Part shown: piece after piece, positions 25,048 through 33,297 of the stretch
Position numbering within the stretch: the first letter of the stretch is position 1
Layout of the letters: every line of letters starts with the position of its first letter
Assembly: GCF_022385335.1 (NCBI RefSeq)
Contig: NZ_CP092431.1
Span: 8,494,001 to 8,558,000, forward strand
DNA length: 64,000 bases
Reading direction: 5' to 3'
From: Streptomyces deccanensis
GTDB taxonomy: Bacteria > Actinomycetota > Actinomycetes > Streptomycetales > Streptomycetaceae
The notes under the pieces: model-generated
Seen by the model: the letters and a program-made list of their open reading frames with translations, nothing else
Database searches by the model: none
Told to the model about the DNA's origin: nothing
Made by a program: the position numbers and the translations under genes

Positions 25048-26891
25048 ACAGCCGTCAACTGACCGAGTTGGCACAGCAGTTGCGGGTCGACAGCGTGCGC
25101 GCGTCGGGCGCAGCGGGCTCCGGGCACCCGACGTCGTCCATGTCGGCCGCCGAGCTGATGGCGGTGCTGCTCGCGAACCATCTGCGGTACGACTTCGAAC
25201 GCCCCCAGCACCCCGGCAACGACCGCTTCGTCCTGTCCAAGGGACACGCCTCGCCCCTGCTGTACTCCGCGTACAAGGCGGCCGGCGCGATCAGCGAGAC
25301 CGAGCTGATGACGTTCCGCAAGCTCGGCAGCCGGCTCGAGGGGCACCCCACGCCGCGGCGGCTGCCGTGGGTGGAGACGGCCACCGGATCGCTCGGCCAG
25401 GGACTGCCCGTCGGCGTCGGCATCGCGCTGGCCGGGAAGCGGCTGGACCGGACCGGCTACCGGGTGTGGGTGCTGTGCGGCGACAGCGAACTCGCCGAGG
25501 GCTCCGTGTGGGAGGCCGCCGAGCACGCCGCGTACGAGCACCTGGACAATCTGACGGCGATCGTCGACGTCAACCGGCTCGGACAGCGCGGGCCCACCCG
25601 GCACGGACACGACCTGGACGCCTACGCCCGCCGCTTCGCGGCCTTCGGCTGGCACACGATCGAGATCGACGGACACGACGTGGACGCCGTCGAGCGCGCC
25701 TACGGCGAGGCCGAGTCCACCAAGGGCCAGCCCACCGTGATCCTCGCCCGCACCCTCAAGGGCAAGGGCGTCGAGGCCGTCCAGGACCGGGAGGGCCTGC
25801 ACGGCAAGCCGCTCAAGGACGCCGACGAGGCGATCGCGGAACTCGGCGGCGTCCGCGACCTGCGCGTCGAGGTGCGGCAGCCGCCCGCCGCGCGGATGCT
25901 GCACGCCGTACGCACCGGACACCTGGAACTGCCGCGCTACGAGACCGGTGACGAGGTCGCCACCCGGGACGCCTACGGGCAGGCCCTCGCCGCGCTCGGC
26001 TCCGCCCGCGGTGACATCGTCGCCCTCGACGGCGAGGTCGGCGACTCCACCCGCTCCGAGTTCTTCGCCAAGGAGCACCCCGACCGGTACTTCGAGTGCT
26101 ACATCGCCGAACAGCAGCTCGTGGCTGCCTCGGTGGGCCTCGCGGCACGCGGCTGGGTGCCGTACGCCGCCACGTTCGCTGCGTTCCTCACGCGTGCCCA
26201 CGACTTCATCCGCATGGCGTCCGTCAGCGGGTCCGGCATCAACCTCGTCGGCTCGCACGCCGGTGTCGCCATCGGCCAGGACGGGCCCTCGCAGATGGGC
26301 CTGGAGGACCTGGCGATGATGCGGTCGGTGCACGACTCCACCGTGCTGTACCCGTGCGACGCCAACCAGACCGCCAAGCTCGTCGGCACCATGGCCGGCC
26401 TCGAGGGCATCCGCTATCTGCGCACGTCCAGGGGCGAATCGCCCGTCCTCTACAGCCCGACCGAGGAGTTCCCCGTCGGCGGCAGCAAGGTGCTGCGCGC
26501 CTCGGACACCGACCGGCTGACCGTCGTCGCGGCAGGCGTCACCGTCCACGAGGCCCTCAAGGCCGCCGAGGCACTGGACCGCGAGGGCATCCAGGTCCGG
26601 GTCATCGACCTGTACTCGGTCAAGCCCGTCGACCGCCGCACCCTGCGGGAGGCCGCCGAGCGCACCGGCTGCATCCTCACCGTCGAGGACCACCACGAGG
26701 AGGGCGGCCTCGGCGACGCGGTCCTCGACGCCTTCCTCGACGGCCGCCCGGTGCCCCGTCTGGTGCGCCTCGCCGTCCGTACGATGCCGGGCTCGGCCTC
26801 CCCCGAGGAGCAGCTGCGCGAGGCCGGCATCGACGCGGAGGCGATCGCGGTGGCCGGACGGCTGCTGGTGGAGCACGCGATCACGCCCTGA
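25044..26891 (+). CDS. Transketolase
   Basis: Thiamine-diphosphate enzyme moving two-carbon units between pentose- and hexose-phosphates in the non-oxidative pentose phosphate pathway. The 615-residue single chain holds both halves. GSGHPTSSMSAAELM and FVLSKGHASPLLYSA come first, then the ThDP/metal motif GDSELAEGSVWEAA...DVNRLGQ (near 145-175), the Glu of YIAEQQLVAASVGLAARG (near 354) and a C-terminal domain from about 480. A standard housekeeping transketolase is about 690 residues, so this is a shorter, second-type enzyme. It overlaps the NDH-2 stop by 4 bases and precedes the LigD-type polymerase. Confidence 0.92.
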   Translation: MNSRQLTELAQQLRVDSVRASGAAGSGHPTSSMSAAELMAVLLANHLRYDFERPQHPGNDRFVLSKGHASPLLYSAYKAAGAISETELMTFRKLGSRLEGHPTPRRLPWVETATGSLGQGLPVGVGIALAGKRLDRTGYRVWVLCGDSELAEGSVWEAAEHAAYEHLDNLTAIVDVNRLGQRGPTRHGHDLDAYARRFAAFGWHTIEIDGHDVDAVERAYGEAESTKGQPTVILARTLKGKGVEAVQDREGLHGKPLKDADEAIAELGGVRDLRVEVRQPPAARMLHAVRTGHLELPRYETGDEVATRDAYGQALAALGSARGDIVALDGEVGDSTRSEFFAKEHPDRYFECYIAEQQLVAASVGLAARGWVPYAATFAAFLTRAHDFIRMASVSGSGINLVGSHAGVAIGQDGPSQMGLEDLAMMRSVHDSTVLYPCDANQTAKLVGTMAGLEGIRYLRTSRGESPVLYSPTEEFPVGGSKVLRASDTDRLTVVAAGVTVHEALKAAEALDREGIQVRVIDLYSVKPVDRRTLREAAERTGCILTVEDHHEEGGLGDAVLDAFLDGRPVPRLVRLAVRTMPGSASPEEQLREAGIDAEAIAVAGRLLVEHAITP

Positions 26892-26976
26892 CCTGCCACG
26901 AAGGCCCTGACCGGGCCAGCAGGCAGGTCCTGAACCCCTGACGCCCTGAACGAGCGCGATCCGGAAGGAGCAGACG

Positions 26977-27903
26977 ATGGGGGACACACGCACCCTGCGG
27001 GTCGGCCGCCGTACCGTCGAGATCCACCGGCCCGACAAGGTGCTGTTCCCCGCCGACGAGGACGGCGGCGGCAAGGAGTACACCAAGGGCGACCTCGTCG
27101 CCTATCACCGTGCCGTCGCCCCCTTCATGCTGCCCCACCTGCGAGGACGCCCGCTGATGCTGGAACGGCATCCGGACGGGCTCGACGGGCCCATGTTCAT
27201 GCAGAAGAACACCCCCGAGCACTACCCGGAGTGGATCGAACGCGTCGAGGTGCCCAAGGAGGGCGGCACGGTGGTCCACCCCGTCTGTGACGACGCGGCC
27301 ACCCTCGTCTACCTGGCCGACCAGGCCTGTCTCACCCTGCACCGCTGGCTCTCCCGGACCGGCGACGTCGAACGGCCCGACCGGCTGGTTTTCGACCTCG
27401 ACCCTGCGGTGGACGACTTCGCCCAGGTCAGGGAGGCGGCCCGGGACGTACGGGAGCTGCTGGAGGCGCTGAAGCTGCCGTCCGTGCCGATGACCACCGG
27501 CTCCCGTGGCGTCCACGTCGTCGTACCGCTGAACGGGCACGACGACTTCGACACGGTGCGCGGCTTCGCCCGGGAGATCGCCGAGGAACTCGTCCGCGCC
27601 CATCCCGAGCGGCTCACCGTCGAGCCCCGCAAGAAGGACCGGGGGGACCGGCTCTACCTCGACATCCAGCGCAACGCCTACGCCCAGACCGCGGTCGCCC
27701 CCTACACCGTGCGCGCCCGCCCCGGCGCGCCCGTGGCCACGCCCCTCACCTGGGAACAGCTCGACGACCCGGCCGTCGACGCCCGCCGCTGGACCCTGGC
27801 GGACGCCGTCGACCAGGCCCGCACCGATCCCTGGGCGGGGGCGTTGCGCCGAGGGCGGGCCCTCGGCCCCGCGCGGCGCAGGCTCACGGCGCTGCGCGAC
27901 TGA
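26977..27903 (+). CDS. Stand-alone LigD-type polymerase/primase (NHEJ)
   Basis: A 308-residue archaeo-eukaryotic primase-fold polymerase, the domain that in mycobacterial LigD fills gaps and adds ribonucleotides at double-strand breaks. Seen: VEIHRPDKVLFP and RPLMLERHPDGLDGPMFMQKN, the catalytic FDLDP (137-141) with the metal aspartates, and TTGSRGVHVVVPL with the third-motif His. RLYLDIQRNAYAQTAVAPYTVRARPGAPVATPL closes the core. No ligase or nuclease domain is attached and no ku gene is in the window. GGAAGGAG precedes the ATG. It follows transketolase by 85 bases and precedes the gas-vesicle operon. Confidence 0.9.
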   Translation: MGDTRTLRVGRRTVEIHRPDKVLFPADEDGGGKEYTKGDLVAYHRAVAPFMLPHLRGRPLMLERHPDGLDGPMFMQKNTPEHYPEWIERVEVPKEGGTVVHPVCDDAATLVYLADQACLTLHRWLSRTGDVERPDRLVFDLDPAVDDFAQVREAARDVRELLEALKLPSVPMTTGSRGVHVVVPLNGHDDFDTVRGFAREIAEELVRAHPERLTVEPRKKDRGDRLYLDIQRNAYAQTAVAPYTVRARPGAPVATPLTWEQLDDPAVDARRWTLADAVDQARTDPWAGALRRGRALGPARRRLTALRD

Positions 27904-27912
27904 CACCGACAG

Positions 27913-27936
27913 GTTTGGCCAACGGCCGGGGGGCCA
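27913..27936 (+). promoter_or_regulatory. SigB-type promoter candidate for the gas-vesicle operon
   Basis: GTTT (27913-27916), a 14-base spacer, then GGGCCA (27931-27936), 19 bases before the gvpO ATG at 27956. The layout fits the SigB-like GNNT-N14-16-GGGTAT pattern with two mismatches in the -10. Confidence 0.45.
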
Positions 27937-27955
27937 CTCGGTGTTCGAGGTGGCC

Positions 27956-28321
27956 ATGTCGAACACATCGAACACATCAAAAACACAGAATTCACGTACA
28001 GCACAGAAATCAGACGAAACCGAAGAAACCGAAGAGGCACGGGAATCGGCGGTCGAGCGACCCAGCCCCATGCAGGTATTGCGTCATGCGCGGACCCAGC
28101 TCGCGGAGCTGACCGGCATGGCGCCCGAGTCCGTGTCGTCGTTCGAACAGACCGAGGACGGCTGGACGTTGGAGGTCGAGGTCCTGGAGATCGCCAGGGT
28201 CCCCGACACGATGAGCCTGCTCGCGAGCTACCGGGTGGAACTCGACCCCGCGGGTGAGCTCACCGGCTATCGGCGGGTCCGCCGATACGAGCGCGGTAGG
28301 GCCGACCCCCACCGCCGCTAG
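27956..28321 (+). CDS. gvpO: Gas vesicle protein GvpO
   Basis: First gene of the ten-gene gas-vesicle operon. Of 121 residues, the conserved C-terminal GvpO domain (about 42-110) is MQVLRHARTQLAELTGMAPESVSSFEQTEDGWTLEVEV...YRVELDPAGELTGYRRVRRY in outline. GvpO is needed for vesicle formation in haloarchaea and may be regulatory or a chaperone. The first 35 residues are Thr/Asn/Glu-rich (NTSNTSKTQNS, SDETEETEEARES) and encoded by unusually AT-rich DNA. The ATG at 27956 has GAGG 5 bases upstream; a GTG five codons earlier would extend it with MFEVA. A 57-base gap separates it from gvpA. Confidence 0.88.
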   Translation: MSNTSNTSKTQNSRTAQKSDETEETEEARESAVERPSPMQVLRHARTQLAELTGMAPESVSSFEQTEDGWTLEVEVLEIARVPDTMSLLASYRVELDPAGELTGYRRVRRYERGRADPHRR

Positions 28322-28378
28322 ACGGCGGTCCGTTCCCGGCAACTCCCCAGCATCGACAGACAAGGAGGATCGGTCGGC

Positions 28379-28804
28379 ATGACCGTAGTCCCGGCACAGC
28401 AGTCCGGCGGTGGAGGCGGCAGCAGCGGCCTGTACGACGTCCTGGAACTCATTCTCGACAGGGGGCTCGTCATCGACGCCTTCGTGAGGGTCTCCCTGGT
28501 CGGCATCGAGATCCTGAAGATCGACGTCCGGGTCGTCGTGGCCAGCGTCGACACCTATCTGCGCTTCGCGGAGGCGTGCAACCGGCTCGACCTGGAGGCC
28601 GGACCGCGCAAGAACCCCGGCCTGCCGGACCTCGTCGGTGAGATCACCGAGTCCGGCGCGCGCGGCAAGTCCAAGGGGGCGCTGTCCGGCGCCGCCGAGA
28701 CGATCTCCGACGCCTTCAAGCAGGCCCGCGAGGAGGGTCAGTCCGAGTCGAGGCCGCGGGCCCGCAAGACCACGAGCTCGCGCAAGAGGGAGGAACAGGA
28801 GTGA
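28379..28804 (+). CDS. gvpA: Gas vesicle structural protein GvpA
   Basis: The main wall protein that polymerises into the gas-filled cylinder. The GvpA core is at about residues 17-72: [49 protein letters not shown] in outline, with the hydrophobic beta-hairpin facing the gas. At 141 residues it is about twice the usual cyanobacterial/haloarchaeal GvpA (about 70-75), with a Gly/Ser-rich head and a charged, Arg/Lys-rich tail ([13 protein letters not shown]). The tail is an actinobacterial feature whose role is unknown. A strong AAGGAGG lies 10 bases upstream. The stop overlaps the gvpF GTG. Confidence 0.92.
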   Translation: MTVVPAQQSGGGGGSSGLYDVLELILDRGLVIDAFVRVSLVGIEILKIDVRVVVASVDTYLRFAEACNRLDLEAGPRKNPGLPDLVGEITESGARGKSKGALSGAAETISDAFKQAREEGQSESRPRARKTTSSRKREEQE

Positions 28805-29550
28805 GCACGTACGTCTACGGCATCACCGCGAGCTCGCACCCCGCCCTCCCCGAGGGCATGGGCGGGGTGGGGGACCCCCCGCGCCCGGTGCGCGTCCTCA
28901 AGGAGGGCAAGCTGGCGGCGATCGTCAGCGAGGCCCCCGAGGGGCTGCGCCCCAAGCGCAAGGACCTGCTCGCCCACCAGAACGTCCTGAGCGAGGCGGG
29001 TGCGGGCGGCCCCCTGCTGCCCATGCGGTTCGGCAGTGTTGCCCCGGACGACGCGTCCGTCACCGCGGTGCTCGCCGAACGCGCGGAGCACTACGCGGAA
29101 CGGCTCGGCGCCCTCGACGGCAAGGTCGAGTACAACGTGAAGGCCAGCCACGACGAAGAGGCCGTGCTGCACCGCGTGATGGGGGAGAACCCCGAGCTGC
29201 GGGCCATGACCGAGGCCAACCGGCAGGCGGGCGGCGGCACGTACGAGGACCGACTGCGACTCGGCGAGATGGTCGTCGCCGCCGTGCAGGCCCGGGAGGC
29301 CGACGACGCGACGGAGTTGCGGCAGGCGCTGGAGCAGGCCGCCGAGACCGTCAGCGCGGGCCCCGAGTCGACCGGCTGGCTGGCCAACCTGTCGTTCCTC
29401 GTGGACCGGGAGTCGGCTGCGGTCTTCCTCGACGCCGTGGAGGAGGTCCGCAAGAGCCATCCGCACATCGAGGTGCGGGTGAACGGGCCGTTGCCGCCGT
29501 ACAGCTTCGTCGAACCCGGGCCCACGCAGCCCGCCGAGACGACGCACTGA
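28801..29550 (+). CDS. gvpF: Gas vesicle protein GvpF (GvpF/L family)
   Basis: A 249-residue member of the GvpL/F family, the accessory protein that in cyanobacteria sits at the gas-facing surface and helps nucleate assembly. The family opening is TYVYGITAS, with [38 protein letters not shown] and a C-terminal [20 protein letters not shown]...GPLPPYSFV (which ends many family members). The start GTG overlaps the gvpA stop by 4 bases (GTGA). A paralogue, gvpL, lies 2.5 kb downstream. Confidence 0.92.
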   Translation: MSTYVYGITASSHPALPEGMGGVGDPPRPVRVLKEGKLAAIVSEAPEGLRPKRKDLLAHQNVLSEAGAGGPLLPMRFGSVAPDDASVTAVLAERAEHYAERLGALDGKVEYNVKASHDEEAVLHRVMGENPELRAMTEANRQAGGGTYEDRLRLGEMVVAAVQAREADDATELRQALEQAAETVSAGPESTGWLANLSFLVDRESAAVFLDAVEEVRKSHPHIEVRVNGPLPPYSFVEPGPTQPAETTH

Positions 29551-29579
29551 CAGCGCGCGACGGCCGAGGAGGCGAGTAC

Positions 29580-29843
29580 ATGGGACTGATCACCGAAGTG
29601 CTGCTGCTGCCGTTCGCACCGGTGCGCGGCAGCCTCTGGACGGTGAGACAGGTGCTCACCGAGGCCGAGCGCCAGTACTACGACCCGGCGGCCGTCCGCG
29701 CCGATCTCGCCCGCCTCGAGCAGCGGCTCGAAGCGGGCGAGATCGATGAGGAGGAGTTCGACCGCCTGGAGGACGAGCTCCTGGACCGGCTGGAGATCAG
29801 CACGCAGAGGAGCACAGGAACCGGCAACGGGACGACACAATGA
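29580..29843 (+). CDS. gvpG: Gas vesicle protein GvpG
   Basis: An 87-residue helical protein. MGLITEVLLLPFAPVRGSLWTVRQVL is the conserved hydrophobic opening, followed by a charged coiled-coil-like part with RADLARLEQRLEAGEIDEEEFDRLEDELLDRL. GvpG is an essential minor assembly factor that interacts with GvpF/L. An AGGAGG lies upstream and the ATG follows gvpF by 29 bases. It overlaps gvpY through ATGA. Confidence 0.9.
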   Translation: MGLITEVLLLPFAPVRGSLWTVRQVLTEAERQYYDPAAVRADLARLEQRLEAGEIDEEEFDRLEDELLDRLEISTQRSTGTGNGTTQ

Positions 29844-30445
29844 ATCGAATGGGACTGGGCCTCGCGGTAGGGGCCGGATACGTCCTCGGACGTACCAAGA
29901 AGATGAAACTCGCGTTCGCCGTCGGCACCATGGTGGCCGGCAAGCGGATGCACCTGAGCCCACGCGCGCTCGCGGACCTGGTGTCCCAGCAGCTGCAGAA
30001 CAATCCGCAGTTCAAGGAGCTCGGGGACCAGCTCCGCGAGGATCTGCGCGGTGCGGGCAAGGCGGCCACCGGGGCGCTGGTCGAGCGGCAGATCGAAGGT
30101 CTCGCCGGCCGGCTGCACGGGCGCACCTCACAGGTGCGCGACCGGCTCGCCGGGGTGACGCCGGAGCTGTCCGGGCGCGACGAGGACGAGGAGCCGGAAT
30201 CCGGCCGCGACGAATCCGGCCGCGACGAATCCGGCCGCGACGCGCCCGAGGAGCCGCGGCGGTCGTCGGGCGGGCGGGCGGCGAAGAAGCCCCCGGCCAA
30301 GAAGACCGCCCCGGCGAAGAAGACGGCCGCCAAGAAGACCGCCCCGGCCAAGAAGGCGGCTCCGGCGAAGAAGACGGCCGCCAAGAAGACCGCGCGCAAG
30401 GCCACGCGGTCACGGACGACGAGGGGAGGCGGCAGCGATGACTGA
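29840..30445 (+). CDS. gvpY: Gas vesicle cluster protein GvpY, histone-like basic tail
   Basis: 201 residues. The N-terminus (MNRMGLGLAVGAGYVLGRTKKMKLAFAVGTMVAGKRM) holds a Gly-rich hydrophobic segment that could insert in a membrane or line a vesicle. The middle is helical and charged, then three ESGRD repeats (15-bp tandem units) lead to a Lys/Ala/Pro-rich tail (about 145-190) of PAKKTAPAKKTAAKK type like histone H1. This Streptomyces-specific gvp gene has no assigned function. The strongly acidic tail of the next protein, GvpZ, suggests electrostatic pairing (inference). It overlaps both neighbours. Confidence 0.82.
   Translation: MNRMGLGLAVGAGYVLGRTKKMKLAFAVGTMVAGKRMHLSPRALADLVSQQLQNNPQFKELGDQLREDLRGAGKAATGALVERQIEGLAGRLHGRTSQVRDRLAGVTPELSGRDEDEEPESGRDESGRDESGRDAPEEPRRSSGGRAAKKPPAKKTAPAKKTAAKKTAPAKKAAPAKKTAAKKTARKATRSRTTRGGGSDD
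30197..30241 (+). repeat. 15-bp tandem repeat encoding ESGRD in gvpY
   Basis: Three identical units of GAATCCGGCCGCGAC at 30197-30211, 30212-30226 and 30227-30241 encode ESGRD three times, just before the lysine-rich tail. Identical DNA implies recent slippage or selection. Confidence 0.95.
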
Positions 30446-31697
30446 GACCCTCGGATCGGCCACCGGCCGCGCGACCGGCGGGGCCGCGGACCGGGCGAAG
30501 GACGCGACGTCGGGCAACCCGCTCTCCGACCTCGCCCACAGCGAGGCCGTCGACCACCTCAAGGCCGAGGCCCGCGAGTACCTGGCCGCGCAGGCCCAGC
30601 GCCTGCTGGTCGGCGCCGGCCGCAAACTCGGCGAGACCACCGGCAAGCTCAACGACATCGCCGAAGGCAACAGCCCCGGCTTCGCCAAGCTGGCCCTCGA
30701 CGGCGGCCGCAAGCTCGCCGAGGGCAAGGGACCGCTGCGCACCGCCCTGGAGGTGGGCGCCGGACGCGCCAAGGACAACGTGCTCGGCGCGCTCAAGAAC
30801 CTGGGCGGCGGCAAGGGCAAACGCAAGGGCGGCTCGGGCAACAAGCCCACCGTGATCATGGAGTCCATCGACGTCGGGGTCCCGGTGCGGACCGCGTACG
30901 ACCAGTGGACCCAGTTCCAGAGCTTCAGCACCTTCGCCAAGGGCGTGAAGAGCGCCAACCAGGCCGACGACACCCACTCGGACTGGCAGATGAAGGTCTT
31001 CTGGTCCAACCGGAGCTGGAAGGCCCACACCACCGAGCAGGTGCCCGACCAGCGGATCACCTGGACGTCCGAGGGCGCCAAGGGCACCACCAAGGGAGCC
31101 GTCACCTTCCACTCCCTCGCCGACGACCTCACCCGGGTCCTGCTCGTCATCGAGTACTACCCGAAGGGCCTGTTCGAGAAGACCGGCAACCTCTGGCGCG
31201 CCCAGGGCCGCCGGGCCCGGCTCGACCTCAAGAACTTCGCCCGCTTCATCATGCTCAGGGGCGAGGCCGAGGACGGCTGGCGCGGGGAGATCCGCGACGG
31301 CGAGGTCGTCGTCAGCCACGAGGACGCCCTCGCCGAGGAGGAGCGGGAGGACCAGGAGCAGGAGGAGCTGCCCGACGGCGAGGCCGAGGAGGACGGCGAG
31401 GCCGAGGACGAGTACGAGGAGGAGCCGGAGGAGGAGCCCGAGCCGGACGAGGAGCCGCGTGACTCCGACGAGCCGGACGAGGCCGCCGACGAGGGCGAGG
31501 AGTACGCCGACGAGGACGAGGGCGAAGAGTACGTCGACGACGACGAGGAAGGCGACCTGGAGGACCCGGACGAGGTACCCGAGGGCGAGTACGAGGACGT
31601 TCCCGAGGCCGAGGACGACGCCGGGGAGGACATCGACGAGGAACCGTACGAGGATGAGGACGAGGAGCGGGCCGCCGTGGGCGGGAGTCGACGATGA
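30438..31697 (+). CDS. gvpZ: Gas vesicle cluster protein GvpZ, SRPBCC domain with acidic tail
   Basis: 419 residues in three parts. A helical, Ala/Lys-rich head comes first (1-135). A central SRPBCC/START-like cyclase domain (about 138-285) runs from TVIMESIDVGVPVRTAYDQWTQFQSF to LDLKNFARFIM. The tail (about 295-410) is almost entirely Glu/Asp (EEEREDQEQEE, DEDEGEEYVDDDEEGD), giving an extreme negative charge. Related SRPBCC proteins are scattered in actinobacterial stress loci. Role in vesicles unknown; binding to the Lys-rich GvpY is a reasonable guess. It overlaps gvpY by 8 bases and gvpJ by 4. Confidence 0.83.
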   Translation: MTETLGSATGRATGGAADRAKDATSGNPLSDLAHSEAVDHLKAEAREYLAAQAQRLLVGAGRKLGETTGKLNDIAEGNSPGFAKLALDGGRKLAEGKGPLRTALEVGAGRAKDNVLGALKNLGGGKGKRKGGSGNKPTVIMESIDVGVPVRTAYDQWTQFQSFSTFAKGVKSANQADDTHSDWQMKVFWSNRSWKAHTTEQVPDQRITWTSEGAKGTTKGAVTFHSLADDLTRVLLVIEYYPKGLFEKTGNLWRAQGRRARLDLKNFARFIMLRGEAEDGWRGEIRDGEVVVSHEDALAEEEREDQEQEELPDGEAEEDGEAEDEYEEEPEEEPEPDEEPRDSDEPDEAADEGEEYADEDEGEEYVDDDEEGDLEDPDEVPEGEYEDVPEAEDDAGEDIDEEPYEDEDEERAAVGGSRR

Positions 31698-32059
31698 CGT
31701 TCCCGAGCCGAGTCCCCGAGCCGTACGGGCAGAACGGGAGTGCCAACCTGGCCGACATCCTGGAGCGAGTCCTCGACAAGGGCCTGGTGATCGCGGGTGA
31801 CATCCGCATCAACCTGCTCGACATCGAACTGCTCACCATCAAGCTGCGCCTGATCGTCGCCTCCGTCGACAAGGCCAAGGAGATGGGGATCGACTGGTGG
31901 GAGACCGACCCGGCGCTGTCGTCCAACGCCCGCCGCGACGAACTCTCCCGTGAGAACGCCGAGTTGCGCGCCCGGCTCGCGGAGCTGGACGACGGCGGGT
32001 ACCGGCGGGAGCCGGAGCCGGCCATCGAGCGCGGCCGCGCCAGAGAGGAGCCCTCATGA
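31694..32059 (+). CDS. gvpJ: Gas vesicle protein GvpJ
   Basis: A 121-residue GvpA-fold minor protein. The core NLADILERVLDKGLVIAGDIRINLLDIELLTIKLRLIVASVDKAKEMGIDWWE (about 17-70) matches the GvpJ branch, including the WW motif after the hairpin. The C-terminal part is a charged helix (LSRENAELRARLAELDDG). GvpJ-type proteins are thought to cap or shape the cones and are essential in haloarchaea. ATGA overlaps join it to gvpZ and gvpL. Confidence 0.92.
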   Translation: MTFPSRVPEPYGQNGSANLADILERVLDKGLVIAGDIRINLLDIELLTIKLRLIVASVDKAKEMGIDWWETDPALSSNARRDELSRENAELRARLAELDDGGYRREPEPAIERGRAREEPS

Positions 32060-32832
32060 CCGGACTGCGTTACGTGTACGCCGTCTGCCGCCCCTTCGAC
32101 GCGGCGCTCCAGTCCCAGCTCAAAGGGGTCGCGGGCGCGCCGCCCCGGCAACTGCGCCACCACGACCTGATCGCCGTGGTCAGCGAGGTGCCGGAGCGCG
32201 ACTTCGCGGAGCAGCCGCTCCGCGCCCATCTGGAGGACCTGGACTGGCTGACCGAGACGGCCCGGGCCCACCAGAGCGTGATCGACGCCCTCACCGTCGT
32301 CACCACCCCGCTGCCGCTCCGGCTCGGCACCGTCTTCCGCGACGACAGCGGCGTACGGGTCATGCTGGAGGCCCGCGAGGAGGCGTTCCGGCGCACCCTG
32401 GACCGGCTCGCGGGCCGGGTGGAGTGGGGCGTCAAGATCTACGCGGAGTCCGAGGAGCGAGAGGCTTCTCAGGCGCCCGCGAAGGTCTCCAGCGGGCGTG
32501 ACTATCTCATGCAGCGGCGGCGGAGCCACCGGGCCCACGAGGAGATGTGGGAGAAAGCCGACCGGTTCGCCCGGCAACTGCACGAGACTCTCGCGGAATT
32601 CGCCGAGGACACCCGGTTGCACGCCCCGCAGAATTCCGCACTCTCCGGCGTTCCCGGACGCAATGTGCTGAACGCGGCCTATTTGGTGCCGCGCGCGCAT
32701 TCCGAGGAGTTCGTGGAACTGGTGGACCGTACGAAAGGTGAGGAGCCGGGATTGCGCGTGGAACTCACCGGGCCGTGGGCCGCGTATTCCTTCAGTGGTG
32801 AGACGACCGGGGCCGGGGAGGAAAGCCCGTGA
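32056..32832 (+). CDS. gvpL: Gas vesicle protein GvpL (GvpF/L family)
   Basis: A 258-residue paralogue of GvpF: LRYVYAVCRPFD opening, HHDLIAVVSEVPERDF, AHQSVIDALTVVTTPLPLRLGTVFRDD in the middle, and the closing LNAAYLVPRAHSEEFVELVDR...GPWAAYSF. The two paralogues probably have separate roles in nucleation. The 3' third uses noticeably more AT-rich codons (32570-32720) than the first two thirds. It overlaps gvpJ and gvpS by 4 bases each. Confidence 0.92.
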   Translation: MTGLRYVYAVCRPFDAALQSQLKGVAGAPPRQLRHHDLIAVVSEVPERDFAEQPLRAHLEDLDWLTETARAHQSVIDALTVVTTPLPLRLGTVFRDDSGVRVMLEAREEAFRRTLDRLAGRVEWGVKIYAESEEREASQAPAKVSSGRDYLMQRRRSHRAHEEMWEKADRFARQLHETLAEFAEDTRLHAPQNSALSGVPGRNVLNAAYLVPRAHSEEFVELVDRTKGEEPGLRVELTGPWAAYSFSGETTGAGEESP

Positions 32833-33017
32833 CCGTGATCGAACGTCGTGAGGTCGCCCTCGTCGACCTCCTCGACCGGCTGCTGGCCGGCGGGGTCGTC
32901 ATCACCGGGGACCTCACCCTGCGCATCGCGGACGTCGACCTCGTCCGCATCGATCTGAACGCGCTGATCAGCTCCGTGAACGCACAGGTCCCGTCACCTT
33001 GGGGAGGCATCGAGTGA
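32829..33017 (+). CDS. gvpS: Small GvpA-fold protein GvpS
   Basis: A 62-residue protein that is little more than the GvpA fold: EVALVDLLDRLLAGGVVITGDLTLRIADVDLVRIDLNALISSV. GvpS/GvpA-type short members are thought to be minor shell components. It starts with GTG overlapping the gvpL stop (GTGA) and its own stop overlaps gvpK the same way, keeping the whole run translationally coupled. Confidence 0.88.
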   Translation: MTVIERREVALVDLLDRLLAGGVVITGDLTLRIADVDLVRIDLNALISSVNAQVPSPWGGIE

Positions 33018-33295
33018 GCGGCCGCAACCGCCTCGAACTGGAGCCCGACACCGTCGAGAGGGACCTGGTCAAACTGGTCCTGACCGTCGTCGAGCTGCTC
33101 CGTCAGCTCATGGAGCGGCAGGCGGTGCGCCGCTTCGACACCGGGGAGCTCACGGAGGAGCAGGAGGAGCGCATCGGGCTCACGCTGATGCTGCTGGACG
33201 ATCGCATGACCGAACTGCGCGAGCGCTACGGACTGCGGCCCGAGGACCTGAATCTGGACCTCGGGCCGCTCGGACCGTTGCTACCGCGGGAGTGA
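33014..33295 (+). CDS. gvpK: Gas vesicle protein GvpK
   Basis: A 93-residue GvpK: RLELEPDTVERDLVKLVLTVVELLRQLMERQAVRRFDTGELTEEQEERIGLTLMLLDDRM in outline, then ERYGLRPEDLNLDLGPLG. GvpK is an essential minor assembly factor of all known gas-vesicle operons. The GTG at 33014 is chosen because GGGGAGG (33001-33007) is 6 bases away and it forms a GTGA overlap with gvpS; a TTG five codons earlier has no such signal. Last gene of the operon, 2 bases from the convergent small hydrophobic gene. Confidence 0.93.
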   Translation: MSGRNRLELEPDTVERDLVKLVLTVVELLRQLMERQAVRRFDTGELTEEQEERIGLTLMLLDDRMTELRERYGLRPEDLNLDLGPLGPLLPRE

Positions 33296-33297
33296 CG

